Positions 30,487 through 41,400 of a DNA stretch of 64,000 nucleotides are shown piece by piece. Both the position numbers and the translations under genes were made by a program. The stretch is from Corallochytrium limacisporum (lineage: Eukaryota; Opisthokonta), in the NCBI GenBank assembly GCA_002811645.1, contig PDIP01000260.1:1-64000 (forward strand). Direction: 5' to 3'. Under the pieces are notes generated by a model. That model had not been told where the DNA came from. It did no database searches and saw nothing but the letters and a program-made list of their open reading frames with translations. How positions within the stretch are numbered: the first letter of the stretch is position 1; each line of letters starts with the position of its first letter.

Positions 30487-31051
30487 GAGACCCCTCCCCC
30501 CCCCCCGAGGGGCACCTTTCTTCGCAGGGTCTCCCTCGCCGGTCGCCAACGGGGCCCGCGATGGTGTCGATGAGTCCCCCCCTTTTTTCAGCGCCCCCCG
30601 CGGGGTTCCCCCAAGGGACAGTCTCTTGTGGTAAACTAGGTCCCCTAATGCAGATTTAACAAATATATTCTGCGTGAAATATTGGAAGGGCCCCAGTGGT
30701 TACGAGGGGAGGGGAAGGAAGCGGGAAGGGAGACGGAAAAAGGGCGCGCGAATTTTTTGAAGTGGGTGGTGACAGCTGCAGCGCAAACGGACCATTGTTT
30801 CTCGACCTTGAGGTACCGAAAAATGCGACATGACCTGTGGTCAGCTCCGATGGTCGTATCACCGTATGTGCCATTTTGGCTTTGTCTACGAAACATCAAT
30901 TTTCATGTGGTCGTGTCTGCATATTTCAGGTGGTTCACTTGGTTGATAGGACTGAGCGCATGTAGAGTGCCAGGTTTTACGATCTAGATATGATATTCGG
31001 AACGCACCTACTGGTTAAGTGTAACTAGGAATAAGGACAAGATAGGAAATC
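30487..31051. promoter_or_regulatory. Spacer upstream of the HURP-like gene
   Basis: It contains a GC hairpin (30491-30512) and opposing C and G runs to about 30610, then ordinary sequence to the HURP-like ATG. No other gene is evident. Confidence 0.35.
30491..30512. repeat. Hairpin CCCCTC-C(n)-GAGGGG
   Basis: Six-base arms cccctc and gagggg enclose a run of about ten C. It is similar in character to the other intergenic C/G palindromes but has a C-only loop. Confidence 0.75.
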
Positions 31052-32710
31052 ATGCCGGTCAGACCAGCTTCATCCCGGAAGGCAGACACAGCTGTCCCGG
31101 AGGCACGTTCCGCATATTTGAAGCAAAGGGAGACTGCGCGGGCCGAGCAGGAGGAACAGATTCGACAGAAGGTTCTATCGGCAAAGGCGGGACGGATCCC
31201 TGTTCGTAACACACAAACTCCAGGAAGTCAGCGCCAGCCCCTGGCAGCGAAAGAGAACCATCCTTCAGATGCACCTCGTCGAATCGAATTGAAGCACAAA
31301 TCCGTGAAATGGACCCCCGCACGTGACCCGCTCGGATCGGCAGCAAAATACCGCCCGACTCTGCTGAATTCCGCACGCCGCGTGCCGACTCCAATAAAGG
31401 GCGGTGCTGGCCACGCCCCCACGACGCCCATGCGCAAGCTTGACCTCAACAGCAAGACTGGGCCCATCCCGAACGCCACGCCTGCTAAGACTCCTAAGTC
31501 AAAGTCAACAGCGTCTGCTCCTGATGATCGCACACCCTTGGACCGTGTCATGCCGCGCGCCCGCCAGTCGCCCATTGATTCAGCGACGCCCACCAAGATT
31601 CCCTCTCCCACCAGTGGACCAGCGCACAGCATAATGAGTCCCGAGGGGAAGAGGTGGCTGCAGACTTCTGGGGAGGCACAAACTGGACTCCGGGCCCGTG
31701 TGACAGGCTGGCAGGAGAAACTTGAGGACAAAGAGCGTCCAATCCCGGAGCAATGGCACGGCAGCATCCACCTTGCCATCGGCCAAGCCCAATTGCTTAT
31801 GAAAGAGAAGTTTGTACAGTTTGAGGACCTCTGCCGTCTCAACATTGAACCGGATGAAGACCAACCTGAGGCCCGTAGTGCCGATCTGGCCTCCTATTGG
31901 GACGTCATGAACATCCAAACCAAGGCCGTGATCAAGCGCTTTGACCGTCTCGTCAAAGCCGAGCATGACGGATGGCCTGAAGATGCCAATACCCCAGTTC
32001 CGGAAACAAAGGTTAAGCCCGCCAGCCGTCTGCACGCGAAGAATAAGCCAGTCAAACTCAACAACAATGCGCTGAGGAGCCAGGCGCGAGACCGCATTGC
32101 GGAGGCCCGTCGCCTTGCCCGGGAACGAATGCAGAAGCTGCAGCAGCAGAAGCAGGAGGACGACGATTTTGTCATTGACATTGCGACGAAATCTGCTACT
32201 GCAGCAGAGTCTGCAGTCGCTGAACAACCGGAGAAGAGTAAGGCTGAGGCCGCGGCTGACCTTGTTGCAGCGGAGCTTGCTAAGTTGGGGCTCGGTGATG
32301 GCATGGAGAACATGGTGCCCGAACACAAACCTGCTATTCCTCCTCCTCCCCCTGCTCCAAAGACCCCAACTCGGCCAACGACCGCCGTGAATCGTCTCAG
32401 CAAACTGTCCATGACTGCTCCGGTGAAGCAGTCCGAAAAGGCTACTATTGAAAATGACCATATGGGACGGACCCGTAAACTGGTTGCCATCACTCCGAAG
32501 AAGAAGCACTCTGACCTTGTAGGTGATTCCGAGCTTGTCTATTCCCCGGCCTTGCGGTCCGAACGTATCCGCAACCGAACACAGTCTCGCCTGGGAGCGA
32601 CCCCTGGCGATAAAAAGGATGCAACTCAGCGTCAGCTCTGCCTGGATTCCGTGGCAGACATTGATAAGGACCAGGACTGGGGCTACATGCCCAACCCTGC
32701 TATGCGTTAA
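31052..32710 (+). CDS. DLGAP/HURP-like protein (GKAP domain)
   Basis: The 552-residue protein contains a GKAP/DLGAP core at about 205-315. HLAIGQAQLLMKEKFVQFED and SYWDVMNIQTKAVIKRFDRL, then KAEHDGW, match human HURP/DLGAP5 (AVGQTRLLMKERFKQFE, FWDMVSFQIEDVIHKFNNLI, LEESGW). HURP binds spindle microtubules near chromosomes and stabilises kinetochore fibres. The N-terminal 200 residues are basic and rich in Ser/Thr-Pro sites (TPMRK, TPAKTPK), fitting microtubule binding and mitotic phosphorylation. A helical segment at about 350-380 (RIAEARRLARERMQKLQQQ) corresponds to the Arg-rich helix after the GKAP core. The start ATG is the first in frame. Family is sure; whether it does HURP-like or DLGAP-like work is inferred from size and basic N-terminus. 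Confidence 0.85.
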   Translation: MPVRPASSRKADTAVPEARSAYLKQRETARAEQEEQIRQKVLSAKAGRIPVRNTQTPGSQRQPLAAKENHPSDAPRRIELKHKSVKWTPARDPLGSAAKYRPTLLNSARRVPTPIKGGAGHAPTTPMRKLDLNSKTGPIPNATPAKTPKSKSTASAPDDRTPLDRVMPRARQSPIDSATPTKIPSPTSGPAHSIMSPEGKRWLQTSGEAQTGLRARVTGWQEKLEDKERPIPEQWHGSIHLAIGQAQLLMKEKFVQFEDLCRLNIEPDEDQPEARSADLASYWDVMNIQTKAVIKRFDRLVKAEHDGWPEDANTPVPETKVKPASRLHAKNKPVKLNNNALRSQARDRIAEARRLARERMQKLQQQKQEDDDFVIDIATKSATAAESAVAEQPEKSKAEAAADLVAAELAKLGLGDGMENMVPEHKPAIPPPPPAPKTPTRPTTAVNRLSKLSMTAPVKQSEKATIENDHMGRTRKLVAITPKKKHSDLVGDSELVYSPALRSERIRNRTQSRLGATPGDKKDATQRQLCLDSVADIDKDQDWGYMPNPAMR

Positions 32711-33063
32711 CGGATTCTGGTCCGTGTTCGATTAAAAAAATATCCTTCATATACTATACGTCACTTGGGTTCCAAATTCGAGCCCAACGGATGGAGCGGC
32801 TTATCCTCGTCCTCCCTCCCCCACCCGCTACTCTCAGTCGCACCATTGAAACCTCCCCCCACCACTGGTGTGGTTCTCTTCGAAGTGTGTGGCTATTTCA
32901 CTGGAGACTGTAAGACCCGCGCAGCAGCAACAGACCGCTCAGCTCTCTACTAGGCCGAATCAAGTGAATTCCACCCTGAAATTCAGCCAAGCATTCTCAA
33001 TTACCTTGAACACCATGTAGACTATTGGCACGGTTTATTTTGTCACAATACTATAGTATAGTC
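32711..33063. promoter_or_regulatory. Spacer with a start-stop upstream ORF
   Basis: It is short intergenic sequence between two plus-strand genes, ordinary in composition. At 33015-33020 a well-placed ATG (caccATG) is followed directly by TAG, 44 bp before the main ATG of the next gene. Confidence 0.4.
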
Positions 33064-35826
33064 ATGCACCTCTGGAAAGGTCTGTGGTGGCTCAGTGCAC
33101 TCGTTGGTGCGTATGGGGCAGACATGAGAGAGAGCACAACATCTGTGTCATGGGTGCAACCCGTATGGATGGCAGAGGTCCCCGGACGGCTCACCACACA
33201 GATTGTTTTCAGCGATGTTAATGGAGACGGTACGAAAGATCTTGTCATCGGGGGCGTCTTCGCTGAGTCTGGTCATGATCCCTTCACAGAAATTCTGCAG
33301 GAGAACACAGAAAATGAGCAAATCTACGAGCTGGTGTCGTCAGCAGGGTCACCAACTTCGTTGTCGTTACGTCCACGGGAAATGTTTATTGACGTGATCA
33401 ATGGCAAGACGGGAGCGCCCCTTAGAGCACCTCATACACATTGGCCCCTCCTGCTAGACATGAATGGTCCGGGGATAGGTATTGCTAGTGTCAGCTTACC
33501 GACAGAAACTCGGAATGGGTTTGTAGTGAATGATTTTTCGGGTAATATTTTACTGATAAGCCCGAATGGAGAGATTCTGAATGAAACTTCGGAGACAATT
33601 TCACCAAGTGGTAGTTCCATTGAAGAGGCATTACTGCAAGTCAGGCGCCGGCGTCCAATCGACGAACATAACATTTCCATTCCCGAGAGCATCATTTACA
33701 ATGTCAAGGACAAGCTGTGCGCAGCGAAAGGAAGAGAAGAGTCAGTGAGTTTGATCGACACGCAACACGCACACGTGGAGCAGACGCAGAAACCTGAGTC
33801 GGAATCGGAGCCAATGATTGCCCTCCAGGCTGTGACTGCGTACCCTGTCGTTATCCATTCGATTTTACCTGGCCAGCCAGAGCTGTGGATGCTGTACGTT
33901 GAATGGCAGCCCATAGACCATGAGTGGCGGTACTGTTCTGGATCCGAAGACGACTCCAATGGCGCTAGCATTGCGATAACTGGCGTGGCCATGTCCCTAA
34001 ACAGACCAACAAATTTGGAAGGATGGCGCAAAGTCCATGAAGAGCACCCAGATCTCTGGAAACATTTCCTCTTTGATGTAGAAGTATGGCAAAGCAAGCG
34101 CCACAATCAAAGCTATGCAGATATAGAACGCAGTCCCGTAACCGCAACAATGATTACATCCAGGGACCTGGTGCTGTTCCATTTGCGTGCGGAGTTCAAT
34201 CTGACATTCGTACATCTAACACTAGAGAATCTCATGCTGACTCCCATGGGTAAGGGTGTAATCTCCAGCAACGGGCCGGCCATGAAGAACTACGTTGGAC
34301 AATCCCTGCCAATACAAGTTGGGCCGGACGTGAACAACCGCAACGCGGGAGAACCAGCGACTCGTAAGGACTTCTTCATTCTCACTGACAAGGGCATATT
34401 GTTCTTCTCCATGGAGGTCTCGAAGAAGAATGGCACCTTAATCCCAATTGATGGTGGATCTTTCCCGCATGAGCTTCCGTTTGTTGAAGATACGGCTATG
34501 ATGTTTGCCGCTCCACCTGAAAAGAAGGAACAGACGGCCCAATTGGAGGGCCCACAAACTCAATTGGAAATGCAGATTATGGACGTGAATGGTATGCGTC
34601 ACTGCGTCAGCATGGCCACGAAACAGAGCTGCCAAATTCCCACCACAGTTTCAGCAGAAGGCAACAAACCTGGTGTTCCCCTGCAGGCTGTTCTTATGTG
34701 GTCTTTCAGTCGCACCTCCCATCCCGACAATCTCAACCGCATTCCGCGCAAGTCTTCGTACGACATGATACAGTCTCGTGAAACCTCAGAGCAGAAACAA
34801 CTGAAAATGGTTTCCAGGGGACCGCTGGAAGCGCACGTCGTGTACCTGGAGGATGACGGTGACCTGATCAGCTATGCGGTAGATGCTCACGGGCGGCCGT
34901 TGCCCGTACGCGAGAGATCTTCATCGCAGGTCACGGTCGACACCGGTCACCACAAAGAGCAGACTTTAGGCAATTTAGGTGAAGCACTGCATCTCGAGCA
35001 CGGGGCGAGCGTCGAAATTATGCCTGGAGCAAAGCCACGTGAGATTATTGCGCTAAGCGAGACGGGATTTCTGTATATGGCCAAGATCGGCATCCGCGAA
35101 ATAGGCCGCGGGCAAGAGACCAGCCTGCTACTCGATCCCGCCCGTCTTTTCGAACTGTCCACCATTGTGGACCAGGTAGGTGACCACAGTGATGAGCAAA
35201 CCTTGTCCAGACCTTTTGCGCCGTTGCATAATACTCGCTACGCCGACCGCCGCAGTGCGGCGCTCATGCAGGAGCATCAATTTGCCGGTGGACTGATCGG
35301 CGGTAGTGCCGGACGACAGGGTGAACCGCGGATGATTTCCCAATCTCTTCTCCGCTTGGCCACTATCTGCAGTGAGCAGCGGGAGCCGATCCGTGCGACC
35401 TCGATTGTACCGTTTCTGTTTCGTATTGATGTGTTACCGTTGCTGGACCCATCGTTGCCAGTCCACGTTCATTCGCACGGATCTAGTGTTGGTCCTGATA
35501 GCAGCGGTGGTTTGGTCAATCTCCGCAGAGAGCCTCTTACACTGGTAGTACGTCTCGGTGCAGATGTACTTGTCCAGAAGGAAATGGCAATGATAGCTGG
35601 CACACATTCGCTATTTCTGCCTGGCGGAGGTGAACGCATGGTTGCGGAGCTGACGGTTGAGGTCTTCCAAGGTTCCGATCTCGTGTCCTGGGATAGCTGT
35701 GCGGTACGATACCATGAAGACTTTTTTGTCATTCTAACATACGCGGTATTCATTCCCGTGATCTGTGCAAAGCTCGGATTGATTGTGTACATTCGGCGGG
35801 AGAAGGTCATGGGGTCAAGGACGTAG
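33064..35826 (+). CDS. Type I membrane protein with FG-GAP-like repeat (DEX1-like)
   Basis: The 920-residue protein starts with a clear signal peptide (MHLWKGLWWLSALVGAYGA). Soon after comes an FG-GAP-like calcium-loop segment, IVFSDVNGDGTKDLVIGG (about 45-62). The ectodomain is long and beta-rich, with several N-x-S/T sites. Close to the C-terminus is one membrane helix (about 885-908, FFVILTYAVFIPVICAKLGL) and a short basic tail (RREKVMGSRT). The layout resembles plant DEX1, which has integrin-alpha-like FG-GAP repeats and a single C-terminal span. Only one DxDxDG-type repeat is obvious, so this assignment is tentative. The frame opens upstream at a TTG; the ATG that begins the signal peptide is chosen. 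A role at the cell surface or in the secretory pathway is inferred. Confidence 0.65.
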   Translation: MHLWKGLWWLSALVGAYGADMRESTTSVSWVQPVWMAEVPGRLTTQIVFSDVNGDGTKDLVIGGVFAESGHDPFTEILQENTENEQIYELVSSAGSPTSLSLRPREMFIDVINGKTGAPLRAPHTHWPLLLDMNGPGIGIASVSLPTETRNGFVVNDFSGNILLISPNGEILNETSETISPSGSSIEEALLQVRRRRPIDEHNISIPESIIYNVKDKLCAAKGREESVSLIDTQHAHVEQTQKPESESEPMIALQAVTAYPVVIHSILPGQPELWMLYVEWQPIDHEWRYCSGSEDDSNGASIAITGVAMSLNRPTNLEGWRKVHEEHPDLWKHFLFDVEVWQSKRHNQSYADIERSPVTATMITSRDLVLFHLRAEFNLTFVHLTLENLMLTPMGKGVISSNGPAMKNYVGQSLPIQVGPDVNNRNAGEPATRKDFFILTDKGILFFSMEVSKKNGTLIPIDGGSFPHELPFVEDTAMMFAAPPEKKEQTAQLEGPQTQLEMQIMDVNGMRHCVSMATKQSCQIPTTVSAEGNKPGVPLQAVLMWSFSRTSHPDNLNRIPRKSSYDMIQSRETSEQKQLKMVSRGPLEAHVVYLEDDGDLISYAVDAHGRPLPVRERSSSQVTVDTGHHKEQTLGNLGEALHLEHGASVEIMPGAKPREIIALSETGFLYMAKIGIREIGRGQETSLLLDPARLFELSTIVDQVGDHSDEQTLSRPFAPLHNTRYADRRSAALMQEHQFAGGLIGGSAGRQGEPRMISQSLLRLATICSEQREPIRATSIVPFLFRIDVLPLLDPSLPVHVHSHGSSVGPDSSGGLVNLRREPLTLVVRLGADVLVQKEMAMIAGTHSLFLPGGGERMVAELTVEVFQGSDLVSWDSCAVRYHEDFFVILTYAVFIPVICAKLGLIVYIRREKVMGSRT

Positions 35827-37112
35827 GCCAATATATCCGATTGATGTGTAGTAGGAAGGATTCTAGATTTGTGTGGTGTTTTCTGTACTGCGACTACCGC
35901 ATTGATCTTGGCGATGAGGTTATGCAAATCGGTGTGCTGTAGTCGGAACACCGTTACCATTCGTCTTGCGGGTGGGGTAGTCTTTACGGGATTTGTTCCA
36001 TTTTTTTAAGATTTTTGCGCCCGTCGTCGACGCCTGGGGAGGGGAGGGGGCTGTCAAAGGTTTTATGTTTTTCCCACTTCAGTCGTCAACCCGTCCCGTT
36101 TCAAAAACTCCGCCCTCCCCCTCTTTTTCTTTGCCCGGTAAAATGGACTCCCGTTCGGTCGGTTCAGCCCCCACCGTGTGTGTCTATGTTTCCGCCGCGA
36201 AGGTTCGTAGGCGAAAGTCGGGGGCGGGGCTGGCCTACTGTGGTAAACTGACCCACTATGGTTAATGTACCTTGTCCCTGGCCCATTGAACACGGTGGCA
36301 ATTCGATCTGTCAACAAGAAACCTCTCTCGAATTTTCTCTTTTTCTTGTTATTTTCATTTGTTTCTATTTCACCATCGGTGGGGTGGTAGCAGTGGTTAT
36401 ACCGAAAGTATCAATGTTGACGTCCGTACTGAAACTATGGAATTTGGCACATACGAATGGTCATAAATTTTGTTGAAACATTTTCTTTGGCTTTTCTGCG
36501 CATCAGGGTTCAATGGCGGTAGGCTCCCCTTGCGACTGGCACCGTCGAAACCCCCCCCCCCCTTTCCTCCGCCACGGAAAAGAGAGGTGGAGGGTGGCTT
36601 TTGGGCTCCGTTGCATTGTTCGGTGGCTGTTGGAGTTCGACTCCGGCGCTGGGTCGCTCGTCTTTGCGGGCTCATCTTGGTGTTGACATCATGATTTTGT
36701 TGTACGTCTGCCGGGATATGTTTTTTCTAGCTGTTCTTTACAATACCTTGATTTTAAGCCCAGCCCTACTTGTGACGGCTGACGGCACAACGATGTAAGG
36801 TACCTGGAACTTACAGGGTCATTTCAATGAAAGCAAGTAGGATTTAGTCATCGGGATGGCGTTTATGTGATGAAAAAGCAGACTCCATTCGTAGCCTGAG
36901 ACAAGGAAACCATGTGGAGGAGACAGAAATTTCAACCCAGCAGACGAGATACCCCATAGATAGATTTCACAACTAGGCTGTCTGATTACGAAGATTTGTT
37001 TCTAGGTTTCAGGAATTGGGCTATTGTATTCCCAGCCAGATTTTGGACATTTGACTGAATACGTCACGTACGCTAGAAATTAATTTTTATTCTACTGACT
37101 TGGTCATTCACC
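35827..37112. promoter_or_regulatory. Long intergenic region upstream of ERK
   Basis: This 1.3 kb separates the FG-GAP protein and ERK genes. It includes C/T-rich tracts (about 36100-36130), a C13 run near 36551 and G-rich stretches near 36220. Short open frames here are of low complexity and show no homology I can recognise. The part nearest ERK (36800-37110) is AT-rich and likely promoter and leader. Confidence 0.4.
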
Positions 37113-38279
37113 ATGGACCCAATGATAGTATCCAACCAGCCTGACGGCCATGTGAATGCTCAGGAGCAGGCTGCGGGATCCGAAGCCCAGCACCTCAATG
37201 GAGGTGGCAACGTACCCATGGTACGTGGCCAACCCTTTGACGTCGGTCCGAAATACGACAATTTGCAGTACATTGGCGAGGGCGCTTACGGTCTGGTCTG
37301 CGCAGCGACAGAATTATCCACGGGTCGCCGGGTGGCAATCAAAAAGATCAGTCCGTTCGAGCACAAGACCTACTGCCAACGCACACTACGAGAAATCAAG
37401 ATCCTCACCCACTTTGACCACGAAAACATCATTGGTATATTAGATCTGATCCAGCCACCGGCAATGGACCAGTTTACGGACGTTTTTGTGGTCCAAGAAC
37501 TGATGGAAACGGATCTCTACCGCCTGCTCAAAACCCAACGGCTGAGTATTGATCACATATGCTACTTCCTTTACCAGGTGGTGCGCGGTTTGAAGTACAT
37601 TCACAGTGCAAACGTTCTGCACCGGGACTTAAAACCGAGCAACCTGCTGATTAACACAAATTGCGACCTGAAGATATGCGATTTCGGTTTAGCTCGCGTG
37701 GCGGACCCCAATATTGACCATTCGGGACTGATGACGGAGTATGTCGCGACACGGTGGTATAGAGCGCCCGAGATCATGCTCAGCAGCCGTGCATATACCA
37801 AAGCAATCGACATTTGGTCCGTTGGTTGCATCCTTGCAGAAATGCTGGGCGGTAAGCCACTCTTTCCAGGCAAACATTACCTCGATCAGCTAAATCTAAT
37901 CCTGTCCGTGCTGGGCACGCCAAGCGAGGAGGACTTCAGCTGCATCCAAAATGAGAAGGCCCAGGCATACATCCGGAGCTTGAACAACCGCGAGAAGATG
38001 CCATGGAACCAAATCTTTCCAGAAGCGGATGCAGTTGTTCTCGACATGCTAGAAGGTCTGCTGAAATTTAACCCAGTCAAGCGGTTCACCGTCGAGGATG
38101 CGCTGAGACATCCGTTCCTTGAACAATACTACGACCCGGACGACGAGCCAGTGGCAGAGAAGCGGTTCGTTTTTGAATTTGAAGCTGGAAATATGGACAA
38201 GACGGAATTGAAACGATTGATCTGGGAAGGTATTGTAGGCTATCGGGAGTCTAAGTCGAATGCTACAATGGAGACTTGA
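37113..38279 (+). CDS. ERK1/2-type MAP kinase
   Basis: The 388-residue kinase has every expected ERK feature. These are the glycine loop GEGAYG, catalytic Lys77 (VAIKKI), HRDLKPSN at 170-177, DFGLA, and the activation loop with a TEY phosphorylation motif (Thr208-Glu-Tyr210 in [14 protein letters not shown]). The C-terminus [14 protein letters not shown] is the common-docking region that binds MEKs and phosphatases. It is closer to animal ERK1/2 and fungal Fus3/Kss1-type kinases than to p38 or JNK because of TEY and the length of the loop. A 35-residue Gln/Gly/Asn-rich leader precedes the kinase fold. The start lies in a strong context (caccATGg). A polyadenylation-type AATAAA follows at about 38387. 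Confidence 0.97.
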   Translation: MDPMIVSNQPDGHVNAQEQAAGSEAQHLNGGGNVPMVRGQPFDVGPKYDNLQYIGEGAYGLVCAATELSTGRRVAIKKISPFEHKTYCQRTLREIKILTHFDHENIIGILDLIQPPAMDQFTDVFVVQELMETDLYRLLKTQRLSIDHICYFLYQVVRGLKYIHSANVLHRDLKPSNLLINTNCDLKICDFGLARVADPNIDHSGLMTEYVATRWYRAPEIMLSSRAYTKAIDIWSVGCILAEMLGGKPLFPGKHYLDQLNLILSVLGTPSEEDFSCIQNEKAQAYIRSLNNREKMPWNQIFPEADAVVLDMLEGLLKFNPVKRFTVEDALRHPFLEQYYDPDDEPVAEKRFVFEFEAGNMDKTELKRLIWEGIVGYRESKSNATMET

Positions 38280-38495
38280 AGTAACTCGTCAAGGTTGATA
38301 TGTCCGCCCCTAAGTCGCGCTGCACACCCACCGAGACAGAGTACGCCTGTACTTTGAGCTGAAGTGGTTCCTAGCTATGTCTCCAATAAACAATGTCATT
38401 GCATACAAGACCTGGATTGTGTTTGTTTATTTTCTAGCAATTTATGGAATGGAAACTGCCATCCAAAGGACGCGCTGGGCAAACCTGAACATCGT

Positions 38496-41400
38496 TTACA
38501 GGAAATCGCTGGCGTCGACTTTCGGCGGCGCGTCTAGGTCATAATACTCAAGGACACTACGACCACTGTCACCTCCCAAGCCATGGTTGCCGCCTGCGCC
38601 GCGGTGGCCACGGCCACCGCGGCCACGGCCACGTCCGCGCCCTCGGAATCCACGGCCCCCCCGACCGCCTCGGCGCTCACGGAAAGAACTCTCACGACCA
38701 TCGTCGTCCTCTTCACCGCCTTCGCCTGCCTTGCTTCCTGGGCGCAGCGCACCATGTCCGAAGGCAGATGATGCCATGTTCACATCGCTGAATGGCGCAG
38801 CCGTTGATGGGTTGCAGGCATAATTCAGGAGCATGGCCGCAAGACTCCGCACACGATCTACGAAACCCTTGTGCATGTTTCGAATGTGCTTAACCACAAA
38901 CTGGGCGCCAGCAAATGCCTTGTCGCAGTGTACGCAGACGAAGCGGCCACCATCTTCAATGCGCATGAAGCGACGGCCTTGGAGGATGCGATCCTCCGCG
39001 TAGGTCTGCAATTCGTTCAGCGTTGGACTGGTACCAGCGTCTAGGGAAGCCGCACCGGTCCAGACTGCCACTTCTTCGGCAGTCCGCTGGCTCCTGACAA
39101 AATCCTGGAGTCGATCCAGGAAAACGCCTGCGTTGGAGGGCATTGGATTAGTTTGCACAGAGCTCACGCTTTTGTTTGTTACCGGACCAGAAGCAGAAGC
39201 AGACAACGCCTCCTCTGTGTCCTTGCCGTAGTACACAGACCGCAGATGCACGAGTCCATGACGGAAATGGAGGTCCTCGAGGCTGGAGCACTGGCGGCAG
39301 GCGTAGAAGTCAAAGTTATGGACCACGCGCAGGTAGACGCAGAGAGTATCCATTGCCCTCACCATTTCTTTGCTGGCAAGGGTGAATGTGGACGCAGCCA
39401 CAGACCCTTCCTCTGCAGGTTCGTCGGTGCTGGCGATATCTACAGTACCGTCCGTAGGTGCCGCTCCATCGTCTGCTGCCGGTGCACCCGAAGCTGCCTT
39501 CTCGGTACCGAAACGCAGCCTGCGTTCCCGCTCCTTGGCTTCCTTTGCCTCTCGCTCTGTTTGAGCCTGCTTGGCCAACGTTGACATTTCAGCAAGGAAG
39601 TCCTCCGTGAGGACAGAAACTATATCTTGGAGGCTCTGCTCAATGCCGGCACGACCGTCCATCGCTTGGATGAGTTCAATCGCTGCGAGAATGTGTTCGG
39701 CCATAAGCACCTCACGGTTCGCACTGGCGTGCACAAACTTTGGGTTTAGACGCGGCGTCCAGATTTCCACAACAATGTCAGCGCTGCGCCCTAGATCCTC
39801 AAGGCGCCGACGGATGTCTTCCGCACGCGCCTGGAGATCCGAGCCTTTCCCAAAAACAAACCAGACGTCACGGGCCATGGCACTTGTGTAGTATGTTGGG
39901 GAAGACTCACTGATCCGCAGCAGACCGTCGAGACCCTTACCAAGACGGTGCATGGCATCTATTCCCTGCACTCCAGGTACATTGCGCAAGATTAGCGTGC
40001 GGGACGGGTAAAGAATGTTCAACTGGTCCTTGATAAAAGCATACTTTTGCTTCTGTTCCCTGGAGGAAGGAGCAGCACCGGCGTCAGTAGCCTTGTCCTT
40101 GTTACCTCCGTCGGCCGTGCCCGCAGCAACCCCGTCTTCGTTCTCGTCGTCCTCACCTTCCTTGTCCTGCTCTTCCACAGGGCGAGTGGTAACCTTATTG
40201 TTCCAATTAGACGCCTCAGCATCCAGGCGCCTGACCTCAGACAGATCCGGGGAATGCTCGACACCATCATACAGATCAAGGAGCTGCAGTCCAAACACTT
40301 GGCTGTTGAAGATGTTGTCTCCGTCGAGACAGAATTCATCACCAGCAAAGACGTCTTTCTCCTGCATCTTTCTAAATGCGATCAGACCACGGTTGGTTCG
40401 ATCTGCAGTCTCCTTCTTGCGACGCTCTCCGTCTTCCCCGTTGAACACATCGCCAAGTTTCTTGGTGATTTCCTGCAATTCTGCACCGTTTTCTTCGGCT
40501 CCTACACTTTCAGTGCTACCATTAGCCTCTGTAGAAGTAGTCGCCTTTAGTTCCTCGAGTTGGCTGTGGTCAGGGGCATACAGATCCTTGAACAGAGCCT
40601 CTTCGAAATGGCGTTCAAAACGTGCCAGTACGGACTGGCCGATTCGTTCTCGACGGTATTTTTCATATTGTGTCTTAGCCTCTTCCGAATCCTTATCCCC
40701 CACAACTGTACCACCGGCCAGCATCTCCTGGAATGTATTCGAATTGATCCACCGTGTGAATGAGTATATGTGGTCCAAAGCGGCACGTTTTTGCCTCTTG
40801 GTACGGCGACCCTCGCGACTGACGACCCGTTCACGGCTACTAGCCCGCGGCCTTTCGTCACGTGCACTCATGTCCAGGCGACCTTCCAGGCGGCTGGATC
40901 TGGGACCGTCCCTACCACCACGCTCACGTCGGTCGCGTGGAGGGGGCCCACGGTCATCTCGTTCCCGGTCCCGATCCCTGCGGCTGTCCCTGTAGTCGTC
41001 GTAGCTCCTTTCATCATAGCCCCGACGAGCCGGTGGGCCATGGTCATGATATCCTCCATGCGGTGGCATATCCCTTGGATCACGGTAGAAGTCGTCATCG
41101 TATCCACCACGAGGAGGTGGGGGTCCACGACGATCCCAGGGGTCCCGGTAGTATCCCCCCCTCCGGTCATCGTACGCATCACCGCGCATCGGCGGTGGAG
41201 GCCCACGGCGGTGCGGTGGTGGCGGTCCAGACCTGTAATTTTCGTACCGGCCTCCTCCTCTTCGGTTCGGGGGTGGCCCTCGTCTGTCATACATGCGATC
41301 GTCGTAGTAGTCATCGCGATCGCGACGGCCTCCTCTGCGACCACCCCGACGATCACCACGGTCGCGGTCACGGTCACGGTCACGATCGCGTTCCTGTTCT

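Noticed and set aside
36625-36650. Small hairpin with ttcga loop resembling a tRNA T arm
   Set aside because: Stem pairing fails at the correct tRNA positions and no other arms are present.
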